Shown one piece after another: positions 42,811 through 51,192 of a DNA stretch of 64,000 bases (position 1 is its first letter; each line of letters opens with the position of its first letter). Below the pieces are notes generated by a model. It made no database searches, was not told the origin of the DNA, and was given only the letters and a program-made list of their open reading frames with translations. Position numbers and translations under genes: made by a program. The stretch lies in contig NZ_CP021112.1 in NCBI RefSeq assembly GCF_002119765.1, positions 2,474,501 through 2,538,500 on the forward strand, read 5' to 3'. This DNA comes from Pseudorhodoplanes sinuspersici (GTDB taxonomy: Bacteria > Pseudomonadota > Alphaproteobacteria > Rhizobiales > Xanthobacteraceae).

Positions 42811-42837
42811 AAAACGGAATCTGAGGATTCCGATTTT
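42811..42837. terminator. Hairpin with T-run downstream of tRNA-Arg
   Basis: CGGAATC-TGAG-GATTCCG (42815-42832) is flanked by AAAA upstream and ATTTT downstream, giving a terminator-like hairpin for either direction. A second hairpin, GATTCACC/GGTGAATC (42773-42799), lies just before it with an A-rich loop. They separate tRNA-Arg from the convergent dehydrogenase gene. Confidence 0.5.
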
Positions 42838-42881
42838 ACGTCCGGCGCTTTAGCTCTTGGCTATCAAGCCGAAAAAGAGTC

Positions 42882-43838
42882 TCAGGCGATCACGCGGATC
42901 GGCTGTCCCGACAGCCAAGCCTCGATGTCCTCAACGACACCCGCGAAATAGGTCTGGTAACTGTTCTCGGTGACGTAGCCGAGATGCGGAGCCGCGACCA
43001 CATTGGCGAGACTGCGAAAGGCGTGATCGAGCGGCAGCGGCTCTTGGTCGAAAACGTCAAGACCGGCGCCGCCAAGCCGTCCGCTCGATAATGCGGCAAT
43101 TAACGCCGCCTCGTCGACGATCGGTCCGCGTGACGTGTTGAGCAGGATCGCGCCGGGCGGCAGCAGGGCGAGTTCGTCCGCCCCAATCAGGCTGCGTGTC
43201 TCCTGATTAAGTGGAATGTGGATCGAAAGCACGTCGCTACTGGCGAGCAAGGCCTGCAGCGACGGCGCATGGCCGATGCCAAGCGCGTCCGCGCGGCCCA
43301 TCGCCTGGCTGCGGCTCCAGCCCTTGACCTCCATGCCAAAAGCCTTGCCATAGGTCGCGACGCGCGAGCCAAGCGTGCCGAGACCGATGATGCCGAGCCT
43401 GAGGCCGCTGAGATCGCGTCCAACCGTCAGCTGCCAGGGGCCGCCACGCCGGAGGTTCTCGACCTCGCGCGGGAGATGTCGAACGAGTGCCAGCAACAAG
43501 GCCCAGGTCATTTCGGCGGCCGAACCGGAAAAGTTCTCGGTACCGCAGACTGTAATGCCGCGCGCAGTCGCGGCGGCAGTGTCGATTGAGGAGTTACGCA
43601 TCCCCGTGGTGATCAGCAGCTTGAGATTGGGCAGCCCAGCCAGGCGCGCGGCATCGAAGCGAGTGCGCTCGCGCATCGCCACGACGATGTCATAAGGCGC
43701 CAGTGCCGCCAGTAGCTCCGCCGTATCGGCGATGTGCTCGCGGAACGGTGTGAAGGCGACGCGGCCTTCGAGCCGAGCGAAATCAGCCCGGGACAGCGCG
43801 GCGTCCTGATAATCGTCGAGCAGGGCGCAGCGCAGCAT
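42882..43838 (-). CDS. D-2-hydroxyacid dehydrogenase family protein
   Basis: A 318-residue NAD-dependent dehydrogenase. The Rossmann motif GLGTLG is at 152-157. The catalytic set is Arg in LLNTSRGPIVDE, Glu in DVFDQEPLP and His in APHLGYVTE. The N-terminal part has AMRERTRFDAARLAGLPNLKLLITTGMRN, as in the phosphoglycerate-dehydrogenase-like subgroup. Which 2-hydroxyacid is used is unknown. It is the last gene of the ABC-importer operon, one base after livF, so it likely acts on the imported compound or a product. Confidence 0.92.
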   Translation of the reverse strand: MLRCALLDDYQDAALSRADFARLEGRVAFTPFREHIADTAELLAALAPYDIVVAMRERTRFDAARLAGLPNLKLLITTGMRNSSIDTAAATARGITVCGTENFSGSAAEMTWALLLALVRHLPREVENLRRGGPWQLTVGRDLSGLRLGIIGLGTLGSRVATYGKAFGMEVKGWSRSQAMGRADALGIGHAPSLQALLASSDVLSIHIPLNQETRSLIGADELALLPPGAILLNTSRGPIVDEAALIAALSSGRLGGAGLDVFDQEPLPLDHAFRSLANVVAAPHLGYVTENSYQTYFAGVVEDIEAWLSGQPIRVIA

Positions 43839-43839
43839 G

Positions 43840-44598
43840 TTATGGCGTCCGTTCGGTTGCGGCGGTGCCGAGATAGCGACTCGATATCGCCTCCCGGTCC
43901 ATCAACGTCGCGGTCGGACCTTCCAGCGTGATCGCGCCATTCTCGAGGACGTAACCATAGGAGCCGTGGCGCAAGGCCAGCGTCACGTTCTGTTCGACGA
44001 CCAGGATCGCAAGTCCGCTCTCGCGGTTGATCCGGCCAAGGATGGCGAAGATGTCGCGTGCGACCAGCGGCGCCAGGCCAAGCGAAGCCTCGTCGACCAG
44101 CAGGAGTCGCGGTGCCCCGACCAGTGCCCGGCCGATGGCGAGCATCTGCTGCTCGCCACCGGACAGGAAGCCTGCCGGTGTCGTCCGGCGCGGCTTTAAT
44201 TGCGGGAACCAGGCATAGACGTCGTCGAAATCCCGGCTCGCCCGGCGCTTTCGGCCGCTGAGCGCAAAGGTTGCGGCGGCGAGGTTTTCTTCCACCGTCA
44301 TGGCCGGGAAGACGTGACGGCCCTCGCGGACATGCAGCAGGCCACGTTGCGCCAATTGGTGCGACGGGACCCCGGCGATGTCCTCGCCGAAGAAGCGGAT
44401 CGTGCCGCGGCTGATCCGACCGTTCTCGAAGGGTAGGATGCCTGAGGCCGCCTTCAGCACGGTCGACTTGCCGGCGCCGTTGGCGCCGAGCAGGACGGTG
44501 AAGCCGCCCTCCGGCACCATAAGCGAGATGCCCGATAGCGCCTGCACGGAGTCGCCATAGCTGACGTCGAGCGTCGAGATGTCGAGGGTGGCCGTCAT
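43840..44598 (-). CDS. livF: Branched-chain amino-acid type ABC transporter ATPase (LivF)
   Basis: A 252-residue ATPase. Walker A is GANGAGKST (about 38-46), the signature FLSGGEQQM and Walker B LLLVDEAS. LLHVREGRHVFPAMTVEENLAAA is characteristic of LivF. The substrate of the importer need not be an amino acid; in catabolic clusters such systems carry aromatic or other carboxylic acids. It lies 4 bases after the binding-protein gene. Confidence 0.94.
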   Translation of the reverse strand: MTATLDISTLDVSYGDSVQALSGISLMVPEGGFTVLLGANGAGKSTVLKAASGILPFENGRISRGTIRFFGEDIAGVPSHQLAQRGLLHVREGRHVFPAMTVEENLAAATFALSGRKRRASRDFDDVYAWFPQLKPRRTTPAGFLSGGEQQMLAIGRALVGAPRLLLVDEASLGLAPLVARDIFAILGRINRESGLAILVVEQNVTLALRHGSYGYVLENGAITLEGPTATLMDREAISSRYLGTAATERTP

Positions 44599-44602
44599 GG
44601 CG

Positions 44603-45808
44603 TCATTCGGTCTTCTGGAAGCCGCCGACTGGCGTCACGGTGAACTGTCCGTTTGGCCAGGAATAGCGGTAGATCACGCCATAGGGGATGCGTTGCTTCT
44701 CGAAGGAGATCGGCGTGCCGAAGATGCCGCCCGAATCCCAGTTCTTCAGCGCGTTGATCTCTGCCATCAGCGTGTCGCCGTTCAGCGGCTTGCCGGCGTC
44801 GATCGCTCTGCCGATCACCTCGCGCAGGATCATCGCGGTGGCCCAGCTCTGCATGTAGCCGATATTGGCGTAGCCGGTGTAGGGCTTGGCGGTCCAGGTC
44901 TTGAGGTAGCCGTCGATCACCTTCAGCATCGGCTCTTGGCGGTCCTTCAGTGCAAGCTCTACCGAGACAGTGCCGAGATAGCCGTCGACCGCCGCGCCGA
45001 TGCCGCTGACGACGTCGGGATGCGAGCCAAAAAGCGTGCCCATGAAGGGCGCCTTGACGCCATATTCACGCGCCAGCTTGGCGATCTCGGGCCAGATGTT
45101 GCCGGCATAGCCGTGGAAGATCACATAGTCCGGCTTCGCGTTGCGAAGCTTGATCGCATGGGCGGTCACATCGACGCCGGTGAACTTGGTCTCTTCCTCG
45201 AGCACGATGTTGATGCCCATGGTCTTGGCCATGGTGCGGGCATTATCGAGCGGGTCGCGCCCGAATTCGGAGGCCGAATAGACGATCGCGACCTTTGGCG
45301 GGGTAGCCGCGCCTTGCGCCTTGATGTGCTTGAACAGCAGTCCGATCATGTCGGAATAGGTCGGCCCGACCAGGAAATGATATTTGTACTTGGCGACGTC
45401 GATCAGGTCGGAACTCGCGCCAGTATTGGCCATCAGCACCTTGTAGCGCTCGTTATTCTCGGGTGAGATCGCGCGCACGAATGGCGTGCCGTCGCCGGCC
45501 GCGAAGGTCAGATTGCCGTCGGCGGCGGCCTTCTTGAAGCCAGCGACGCCGAGTTCGACCTTGTACTCGTCGTCGTAATAGGAAGCGTCGATCTTGCGGC
45601 CTCTGATGCCGCCATTCTTGTTGATGTAGTCGATTGCGTGCTGCCAGCCGAGCTGCTGCGCCTGCCCGGTGACGGCGAGCGGGCCTGACAGGGGCACGGG
45701 GATCGAGAATTTCAGGTCCTGCGCCGCAGCCGGCGCGCTCATCAGGCAAGCCCCCAGCGCAAGCGGAGCAGCGAGCCAAAAGGTCTTGGTCATCCAGTGG
45801 GTCGTCAT
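44603..45808 (-). CDS. ABC transporter substrate-binding protein (LivJ/LivK type)
   Basis: A 401-residue periplasmic protein. The signal peptide is at about 1-29 (WLAAPLALGACLMSAPAAA, with cleavage after AAA-Q). The Peripla_BP_6 fold starts LKFSIPVPLSGPLAVTGQAQQLGWQHAIDYIN and has VAGFKKAAADGNLTFAAGDGTPFVRAISP. The ligand is unknown; family members in catabolic operons bind aromatic acids, amides or short-chain acids. Its gene lies between livM and livF, which is an unusual place. Confidence 0.93.
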   Translation of the reverse strand: MTTHWMTKTFWLAAPLALGACLMSAPAAAQDLKFSIPVPLSGPLAVTGQAQQLGWQHAIDYINKNGGIRGRKIDASYYDDEYKVELGVAGFKKAAADGNLTFAAGDGTPFVRAISPENNERYKVLMANTGASSDLIDVAKYKYHFLVGPTYSDMIGLLFKHIKAQGAATPPKVAIVYSASEFGRDPLDNARTMAKTMGINIVLEEETKFTGVDVTAHAIKLRNAKPDYVIFHGYAGNIWPEIAKLAREYGVKAPFMGTLFGSHPDVVSGIGAAVDGYLGTVSVELALKDRQEPMLKVIDGYLKTWTAKPYTGYANIGYMQSWATAMILREVIGRAIDAGKPLNGDTLMAEINALKNWDSGGIFGTPISFEKQRIPYGVIYRYSWPNGQFTVTPVGGFQKTE

Positions 45809-45855
45809 CGTGGTCTCCTCCTCGGGGTCTTGCCGGATGGCGCTCTGAGGCGCCT

Positions 45856-46896
45856 TCAGCCCTCCGGCCGGGAATCGAAGGTCTCGGTCCGCCCGAATGC
45901 TCGCTCGACCAGCCCGACCAGCCCGCGCGGCTCGAACAGCAGGAAACCGATGATCAGCGAGCCGAAAATGATCTCGCGCAAGGGCGCGATCAGGCCGGCA
46001 AGGTCGGCGCCCTTGCCGACCGCTGTCAGTCCGTATTGCAGCAGCTCCGGCATCAGGGTCATGAAGACCGCGCCCAGGATCGAGCCGAGGATCGAAGCGC
46101 GCCCACCGACGACGACTGCCGCCAGGAAGAAGACCGAGACCAACAGCGTGAACTGGTCGGGCGTAACGATGCGCAAAAAGGCGGCGCCGAGTGCGCCGGC
46201 TGCACCAGCGAAGGCGGCGCCGAGGCCGAAGGCGAGTAGCTTGGTGCGCACTACGTTGATGCCGAGCACTTCAGCTGCGTAGTCACGCTCGCGCACGGCG
46301 ATGAAGGCGCGTCCGATGCGGGTGTGGAACAGATTCCGCGCCGCCACCAGCAGCGCCACCATGATGGCGATGGCGACGTAATAGAATCCCGTCTCGCCCA
46401 TGCCGAACACATCGAGTCGAGGCAGCGACAGGCCGCGATCGCCGCCGGTCACGCTCGTCCATTGCTGGAAGATGAAGTAGAGCGAGTATTGTGCCGCCAG
46501 CGTTGCGATGGCGAGATAGACGCCCTTGATCCTGAGCGCGGGAATGCCGAAGACAAGCCCGACGGCGAAGGCCGCGAGCGCCCCGCCTGCAACATTGACC
46601 AGCAGCGGTGTGCCCAGATGCAACCACATCAGGCCGCTGACATAAGCGCCGACGCCGAGAAAAGCGGAATGGCCGATCGACAGCAGGCCGGCATAACCGA
46701 CGGTGAGGTTCAGGCCGACGGTCGCGATGATGTTGATCGCGATGAGCGAGGCCATGTAGACGAAATAAACTCCCGCGAAGGCGGGAAAGAACACCAATCC
46801 CAAGCCGAGCATTAGCCACAGACCAAGCTGGACGCGCGGCGAGATCCGCAGACCGAGGCTCGCGGGCGCGGAAAGGGTCGTGCTTGCGCTGGCCAT
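45856..46896 (-). CDS. livM: Branched-chain amino-acid type ABC permease (LivM)
   Basis: A 346-residue permease with about ten hydrophobic segments. LNLTVGYAGLLSIGHSAFLGVGAY is the classic LivM box, and the coupling segment is GRAFIAVRERDYAAEVLGINVVRTKLLAF. The C-terminus LLFEPRGLVGLVERAFGR is typical. It starts at ATG 46896, overlapping the livH stop by one base; the longer open frame upstream is a shadow of livH. Confidence 0.94.
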   Translation of the reverse strand: MASASTTLSAPASLGLRISPRVQLGLWLMLGLGLVFFPAFAGVYFVYMASLIAINIIATVGLNLTVGYAGLLSIGHSAFLGVGAYVSGLMWLHLGTPLLVNVAGGALAAFAVGLVFGIPALRIKGVYLAIATLAAQYSLYFIFQQWTSVTGGDRGLSLPRLDVFGMGETGFYYVAIAIMVALLVAARNLFHTRIGRAFIAVRERDYAAEVLGINVVRTKLLAFGLGAAFAGAAGALGAAFLRIVTPDQFTLLVSVFFLAAVVVGGRASILGSILGAVFMTLMPELLQYGLTAVGKGADLAGLIAPLREIIFGSLIIGFLLFEPRGLVGLVERAFGRTETFDSRPEG

Positions 46897-47783
46897 CAGA
46901 TGCGCTCGATCCGGTTTTCGCCGAACAGCCCGGTCGGTTTCACCACCATGACCAGCAGGACGACGAGATAGGGCAAGAAATTCTGCCAGGCGGCGCCGAG
47001 ATAGGCCCCGACAAGTGTCTCCATCCAGCCGATCAGGAGGCCAGCGATGCAGGCGCCGCCGACGCTGGTCATACCGGCGAGCATGACGACGGCGAGCACG
47101 TTGAACGCGACGAGGCCGAGCTGCGGCGTCACCCCATTGACCGATCCCGCGATGATGCCCGATGCGGCGGCGAGCATGCCGGCGAGGATCCAGGTCAACG
47201 AGAACACGCCCCGGATGTTGATGCCGAGCCCTTCGGCCGTGACCTGGTCGGAGGAGGTTGCGCGGATCGCCAGGCCTGCGCGCGAGAAGCGATAATAGGC
47301 GACGAAGCCCGCCGCGATCAGGCTGACGCCGACGAAGCCCCAGGCAAGCTTGCCGGGGATCAGCAGTTCGCCGATGAAGATCGGCTTGCGCGGCAGGATC
47401 TCGGAGAGCTGGAGCACGTTCGGTCCCCAAAGCAGCGCCGCAACGCCGCGGATGATCGAGCCGACACCGAGCGTCACCATCACCAGCACGACGGCGGGCC
47501 GGCCGAGCAGGTGTCGCAACAGGCCGCGCTCGATTGCAAGCGCCAGTACCGCGGAGCCGGCGAACGCCGCCGCAAGCCCTGCCATCCAGCCGAGCCCGAG
47601 CTGCTGGTCGGCCATGAAGAACAGATAGGCGCCGAACATCATCATCTCGCCCATGGCGAAATTGAAGACGCTGCTCGACTTGAAGATGATCACGAAGCCA
47701 AGCGCAGCCAGCACATAGATGCTGCCCGAGGCGATGCCGATGATGCTGTATTCGATAAACTGGAGCACGCTCTGATCGCTCAT
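46896..47783 (-). CDS. livH: Branched-chain amino-acid type ABC permease (LivH)
   Basis: A 295-residue permease. IIGIASGSIYVLAALGFVIIFKSS and VFNFAMGEMMMFGAYLFF form the LivH start; the coupling loop is AIRATSSDQVTAEGLGINI. The end GLFGENRIERI is the common LivH tail. It overlaps livG by 4 bases (ATGA), so translation is coupled. Confidence 0.95.
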   Translation of the reverse strand: MSDQSVLQFIEYSIIGIASGSIYVLAALGFVIIFKSSSVFNFAMGEMMMFGAYLFFMADQQLGLGWMAGLAAAFAGSAVLALAIERGLLRHLLGRPAVVLVMVTLGVGSIIRGVAALLWGPNVLQLSEILPRKPIFIGELLIPGKLAWGFVGVSLIAAGFVAYYRFSRAGLAIRATSSDQVTAEGLGINIRGVFSLTWILAGMLAAASGIIAGSVNGVTPQLGLVAFNVLAVVMLAGMTSVGGACIAGLLIGWMETLVGAYLGAAWQNFLPYLVVLLVMVVKPTGLFGENRIERI

Positions 47784-48547
47784 GCTGCGCCAAGATAGGC
47801 TTCGATCACGTCTGGATGCCGGCGCACCATGGCGACGTCGCCGGCGGCGATGACCTTGCCGAAATTCAGCACGACGACATGGTCGGACAGCCCCATCACC
47901 GCCTCCATGTCGTGGTCGATCAACAGGGTGGTAACGCCACCCGTGCGCATGAAGCTGCGGATCGCCTCGGCCATGCGGCGCTTTTCAGGTGGCGGCATTC
48001 CTGCGAAAGGTTCGTCCAGCATCAGCAGTCGTGGCCGCATCACCATGGCGCGCGCCAGTTCGAGCCGCTTCTGCTGGCCATAGGGCAGTCCTGCGACCGG
48101 CCTGTCACGAATCTCGGCAAGCCCGAGTGGCTCAAGAATCTCTTCGTCGATGCGGCGCGTCAGCGCGGCCTCTTCGCCTGCCGCCGGCCCCAGGAAGACG
48201 CTGGCGCTGAGCAGGTTTGCCCGGAGGTCGGCATGGGCGCCGAGCTTAATGTTCTCCAGGACGCTCAATCCCTGGAACAGAGCGATGTTCTGAAAGGTGC
48301 GGGCGATCCCCATGCGGGCTCGGGCATTGCTTGGTGTCGCCAGGAGGTCGTGTCCATCATAACGGGCCGTGCCAGCATTGGCCCGGTAGAAGCCGGAAAT
48401 GACGTTGAACAGGCTGGTCTTGCCCGCACCGTTTGGGCCGATCACGGCCGTGACGCTATGCTCGCGCACCGACGCCGAGACGTCCGACAGCGCCTGGATG
48501 CCGCCAAAGCCCAGGGTAATTCCCTCAAGTGTCAGCAAATCCCGCAT
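47780..48547 (-). CDS. livG: Branched-chain amino-acid type ABC transporter ATPase (LivG)
   Basis: A 255-residue ATPase. Walker A is GPNGAGKTS (about 36-44). IARTFQNIALFQGLSVLENI carries the Q loop. The signature is degenerate, GLPYGQQKRLE (LPYGQQ instead of LSGGQ, normal for LivG). Walker B is LLMLDEPFAGM. It is the first gene of the minus-strand operon livG-livH-livM-binding protein-livF-dehydrogenase and is divergent from the MBL hydrolase. Confidence 0.95.
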   Translation of the reverse strand: MRDLLTLEGITLGFGGIQALSDVSASVREHSVTAVIGPNGAGKTSLFNVISGFYRANAGTARYDGHDLLATPSNARARMGIARTFQNIALFQGLSVLENIKLGAHADLRANLLSASVFLGPAAGEEAALTRRIDEEILEPLGLAEIRDRPVAGLPYGQQKRLELARAMVMRPRLLMLDEPFAGMPPPEKRRMAEAIRSFMRTGGVTTLLIDHDMEAVMGLSDHVVVLNFGKVIAAGDVAMVRRHPDVIEAYLGAA

Positions 48548-48622
48548 ACGCCGGCGCCCATCCCCCCGAAACTCCGAATCGGCGCTGATCCGCGACCCGT
48601 GTCATTGAAGCGGAACGCTAAC

Positions 48623-48661
48623 GGCATGGCGGGGGTACCAAAATGAGAAAGAAGCGCAAAG
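48623..48661. promoter_or_regulatory. Candidate LysR-regulon box between livG and MBL gene
   Basis: In the 192-base divergent gap, GGCATGGCGGG (48623-48633), AATGA (48641-48645) and GCAAAG (48656-48661) appear in the same order as in the lysR/maoC divergent gap (50575-50609). The exact shared 11-mer makes a common operator plausible. Binding by the LysR protein at 49634-50557 is inferred. Confidence 0.45.
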
Positions 48662-48739
48662 CATCATTGTGCCATGTGCAACGCTGCTGCCCGCGCGGCG
48701 CTGTACCCTCCACACAAGCAACATCGGGAGAACGATAGA

Positions 48740-49621
48740 ATGATTAGAGTCGGCGATTTCGAGATCACGCGGATCGAGGAGATGGTGCTGGCCGAACCGG
48801 CCGCTACCTTCGCCGGCTTCGACGCGGCTGCGCTCTCTCAGCACCGCCATTGGCTGGTGCCGGACTATTTCGACGAGGCCGCAAATGCCTTCGTCACCTC
48901 GATCCATGTCTGGCTGGTCAAGACCCCAACGCTGACGATTTTGGTCGATACCGGTGGTGGTAATGACAAGCAGCGTCCCGCCTCGCCCCGCTTCCACCAG
49001 CGCCAGGCCCCCTTCCTGGACAAGCTTGCCAAGGCCGGCGTTACGCCCGAGTCTGTCGACATGGTCATTCTGACCCATCTCCATGTCGACCATGTCGGCT
49101 GGAATACGCAACTGGTCGACGGGCGCTGGCAGCCGACCTTTCCACGTGCGGCCTATGTCATGTCGAAGAGCGAGGTCGCCTGTCGCGATCCTAAGGCCGG
49201 AGCTGCCGACCAGCCCCCGGCCTTGCATCAGCCTTTCATCGACAGCGTCGAACCGATCCTGGAGGCCGGTCTCGCGCGTCTTGTCGACGGTGACGAGACC
49301 CTGGCCGAGGGCATCGATCTGATGCCGGTCCCCGGTCATGCACCGGGCCAGATGGCAGTGCGCCTGCGCTCGCGCGGCGAGGAGGCCGTGTTTATCGCCG
49401 ATGTCATGCATCAGCCGATCCAGGTTCCTATGCCTGAGATCAACAGCAAATATTGCGAGAATCAGGACCTTGCGAGGGCGACCCGGGCGCGCATCCTTGC
49501 CTATGCGGCCGACACCGGCGCGATCATTCTGCCCGGCCATTTTGGTCGGCCCTACGGCGGAACAGTCGAGCGCGATGGAGCGGGAAAGTATCGCTTCCGC
49601 CCGCTTGCAACGATGCCATAA
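48740..49621 (+). CDS. Metallo-beta-lactamase-fold hydrolase (lactonase-like)
   Basis: A 293-residue MBL enzyme. The zinc motif is H113-x-H115-x-D117-H118 (LTHLHVDHVGW), with further ligands in PGHAPGQM and FIADVMHQ, and the final His in LPGHFG. The start is IRVGDFEITRIEEMVLAEP. The shape resembles lactonases of the AHL-lactonase/AttM group more than beta-lactamases, so opening of a lactone is a fair guess, not proven. GGGAGA precedes the ATG at 48740. It is divergent from livG. Confidence 0.9.
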   Translation: MIRVGDFEITRIEEMVLAEPAATFAGFDAAALSQHRHWLVPDYFDEAANAFVTSIHVWLVKTPTLTILVDTGGGNDKQRPASPRFHQRQAPFLDKLAKAGVTPESVDMVILTHLHVDHVGWNTQLVDGRWQPTFPRAAYVMSKSEVACRDPKAGAADQPPALHQPFIDSVEPILEAGLARLVDGDETLAEGIDLMPVPGHAPGQMAVRLRSRGEEAVFIADVMHQPIQVPMPEINSKYCENQDLARATRARILAYAADTGAIILPGHFGRPYGGTVERDGAGKYRFRPLATMP

Positions 49622-49633
49622 GCGATTTCGGCT

Positions 49634-50557
49634 TTAGGCCAGTCGCTCTCGGAAGACCGAGACGAGGTGGTCAACGAAGAGTTTGACCTTCGTCGTCGCC
49701 TGTCTTGTCTTCTGGTAGACGGCATAGACGCCATTCTCGAATTCGATATGGCTGACTTGATGCTCGGGGAAGAGCCGCACGAGCTCCCCGCTTGCCAGTT
49801 CGTCCTGGATGGACCAGTCCGGCATCAGCCCGACCCCGAGCCCGGCCTTGATCATGCGCAACAGGCTCTGGCCATTATCGGTCCGGAAACTGCCATCGAC
49901 CGGGACCTCGAGGACCCGGTCGTCATCGCTGCGGAAACGCCAGACCGTCTGTCCGAGGTTGACCCGATAGGTCAGACAGTTATGTGCGGCGAGATCGCCC
50001 GGCTGCAGTACTGGCGGATGACTGGCGATATAGCTTGGCGCGGCGCAGACGATGCGGGCGCTCGATGTCAACTTGCGGGCGATCAGCGAGGAATCGACGA
50101 GTTTACCGATGCGGATATCGACGTCGAAGTTCTGCTCGACCAGCGCCACGACACCGTTCGAGAGCGCTAGATCTACCGTGATATCGGGATAGCGTGCCAG
50201 AAAGGCGGGCAAGGCAGGCACGATGACATGCTCGCCCACCAGCATGCGCGAATGCACCCGCAGGACGCCGCGTGGGGCGGCTTGCATCTGGGCGACGCTG
50301 TCGTTGGCCTCGGCGAGGTGCTGCAGGATCTGCTCGACCTGCCGGAAATAAGTCTCGCCTGCCTCGGTCAGCGCGAGCTTGCGGCTGCTGCGGTTGAGCA
50401 GCTTTGCATCGAGTTGGGTCTCCAGCGCTGTCATGTGGCGCGAAACCGATGCCGGCGAATAGCCGAGATTGCGCCCCGCCGCCGACAGGCTGCCACTATG
50501 CACGACACTGACGAACAGCTTCAGCGTTCGGACCCATTCCACGCGCGGTCCCTCCAT
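49634..50557 (-). CDS. LysR-family transcriptional regulator of the catabolic block
   Basis: A 307-residue regulator. The helix-turn-helix is at about 8-66: LKLFVSVVHSGSLSAAGRNLGYSPASVSRHMTALE, then LLNRSSRKLALTEAG. The effector domain has LRVHSRMLVGEHVIVPALPAFLARYPDI and GVGLMPDW, as in the CrgA/DmlR-like group. The ATG at 50557 is used. It is convergent with the MBL gene and divergent from the MaoC-CaiB operon, the usual place for a pathway regulator. Confidence 0.93.
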   Translation of the reverse strand: MEGPRVEWVRTLKLFVSVVHSGSLSAAGRNLGYSPASVSRHMTALETQLDAKLLNRSSRKLALTEAGETYFRQVEQILQHLAEANDSVAQMQAAPRGVLRVHSRMLVGEHVIVPALPAFLARYPDITVDLALSNGVVALVEQNFDVDIRIGKLVDSSLIARKLTSSARIVCAAPSYIASHPPVLQPGDLAAHNCLTYRVNLGQTVWRFRSDDDRVLEVPVDGSFRTDNGQSLLRMIKAGLGVGLMPDWSIQDELASGELVRLFPEHQVSHIEFENGVYAVYQKTRQATTKVKLFVDHLVSVFRERLA

Positions 50558-50560
50558 TTT

Positions 50561-50609
50561 TTGCAAAGCTGTAAGGCATGGCGGGCCATGCCGCAATGAA
50601 GATGCAAAG
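50561..50609. promoter_or_regulatory. Divergent lysR/maoC operator region
   Basis: TTGCAAAGCTG (50561-50571), a perfect palindrome GGCATGGC-GG-GCCATGCC (50575-50592) and a second GCAAAG (50604-50609) lie immediately upstream of lysR. The two GCAAAG copies are 41 bases apart, about four helical turns. This is a likely LysR binding region for autoregulation and for the rightward operon. Confidence 0.55.
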
Positions 50610-50733
50610 ATAGCTGCCCACCCGCCCCCACGTGGCAGCTTTGCGAATCCGGAAAGCATGCTCTCCGCCGGCCGACGATTCCGCTTGTCGGACGCCCTTG
50701 CTAGGACTGCCCAACCTTACGGAGGAGGCGCAC

Positions 50734-51192
50734 TTGGCAGTCGGCCGTTATGTGAGCGATCTGGATACGGGCGATGTGCTCGGGCCGGTGGAGTATGTGC
50801 TCAGCCCGTTCGTGATCCGGGAATATGCGCATGCCAACGAGATGCATCACCCATTCTTCCAGGGGTTGCGCGAAGGGCTCGTCATGCCGCCGACGCTGAT
50901 CCATCTCGACAAGCTGCGACTCTACAACCACGCCTGTCCAGCCGGCACCGGACCGGATGCGCGCATCCACTATGAGTACGACTGCACCATGCATGAGCCG
51001 GTGAGGGTCGGTGCGCGCCTCTCTGTCGGCGGCCGCGTCACGCAGCGCTTCACCAAGCGCGGACGCGACATGATGATCATCGAGATGGAACTGCACGATA
51101 TTTCTAACGGGCACCTTCTGGTCAGCTACCGCGACACCGTGCTGCTGGCTTACGCCCAGAAGGACGTTGCGAAAGAGGCCGCCGCATCATGA
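50734..51192 (+). CDS. MaoC-like hotdog protein, first of a pair
   Basis: A 152-residue hotdog-fold protein. It starts at a TTG with the very strong site GGAGGAGG five bases ahead (the longer frame from 50632 lacks one). Features are VGRYVSDLDTGDVLGPVEYVLSPFVIREYAHANEMHHPFF, MPPTLIHLDKLRLY, ARIHYEYDCTMHEPVRVGARLSVGG and a final YRDTVLLAY. It resembles the FAS1-like dehydratase half of MaoC enzymes. The D-x4-H hydratase dyad is not plain, so it may be a structural partner of the next protein. Confidence 0.82.
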   Translation: MAVGRYVSDLDTGDVLGPVEYVLSPFVIREYAHANEMHHPFFQGLREGLVMPPTLIHLDKLRLYNHACPAGTGPDARIHYEYDCTMHEPVRVGARLSVGGRVTQRFTKRGRDMMIIEMELHDISNGHLLVSYRDTVLLAYAQKDVAKEAAAS

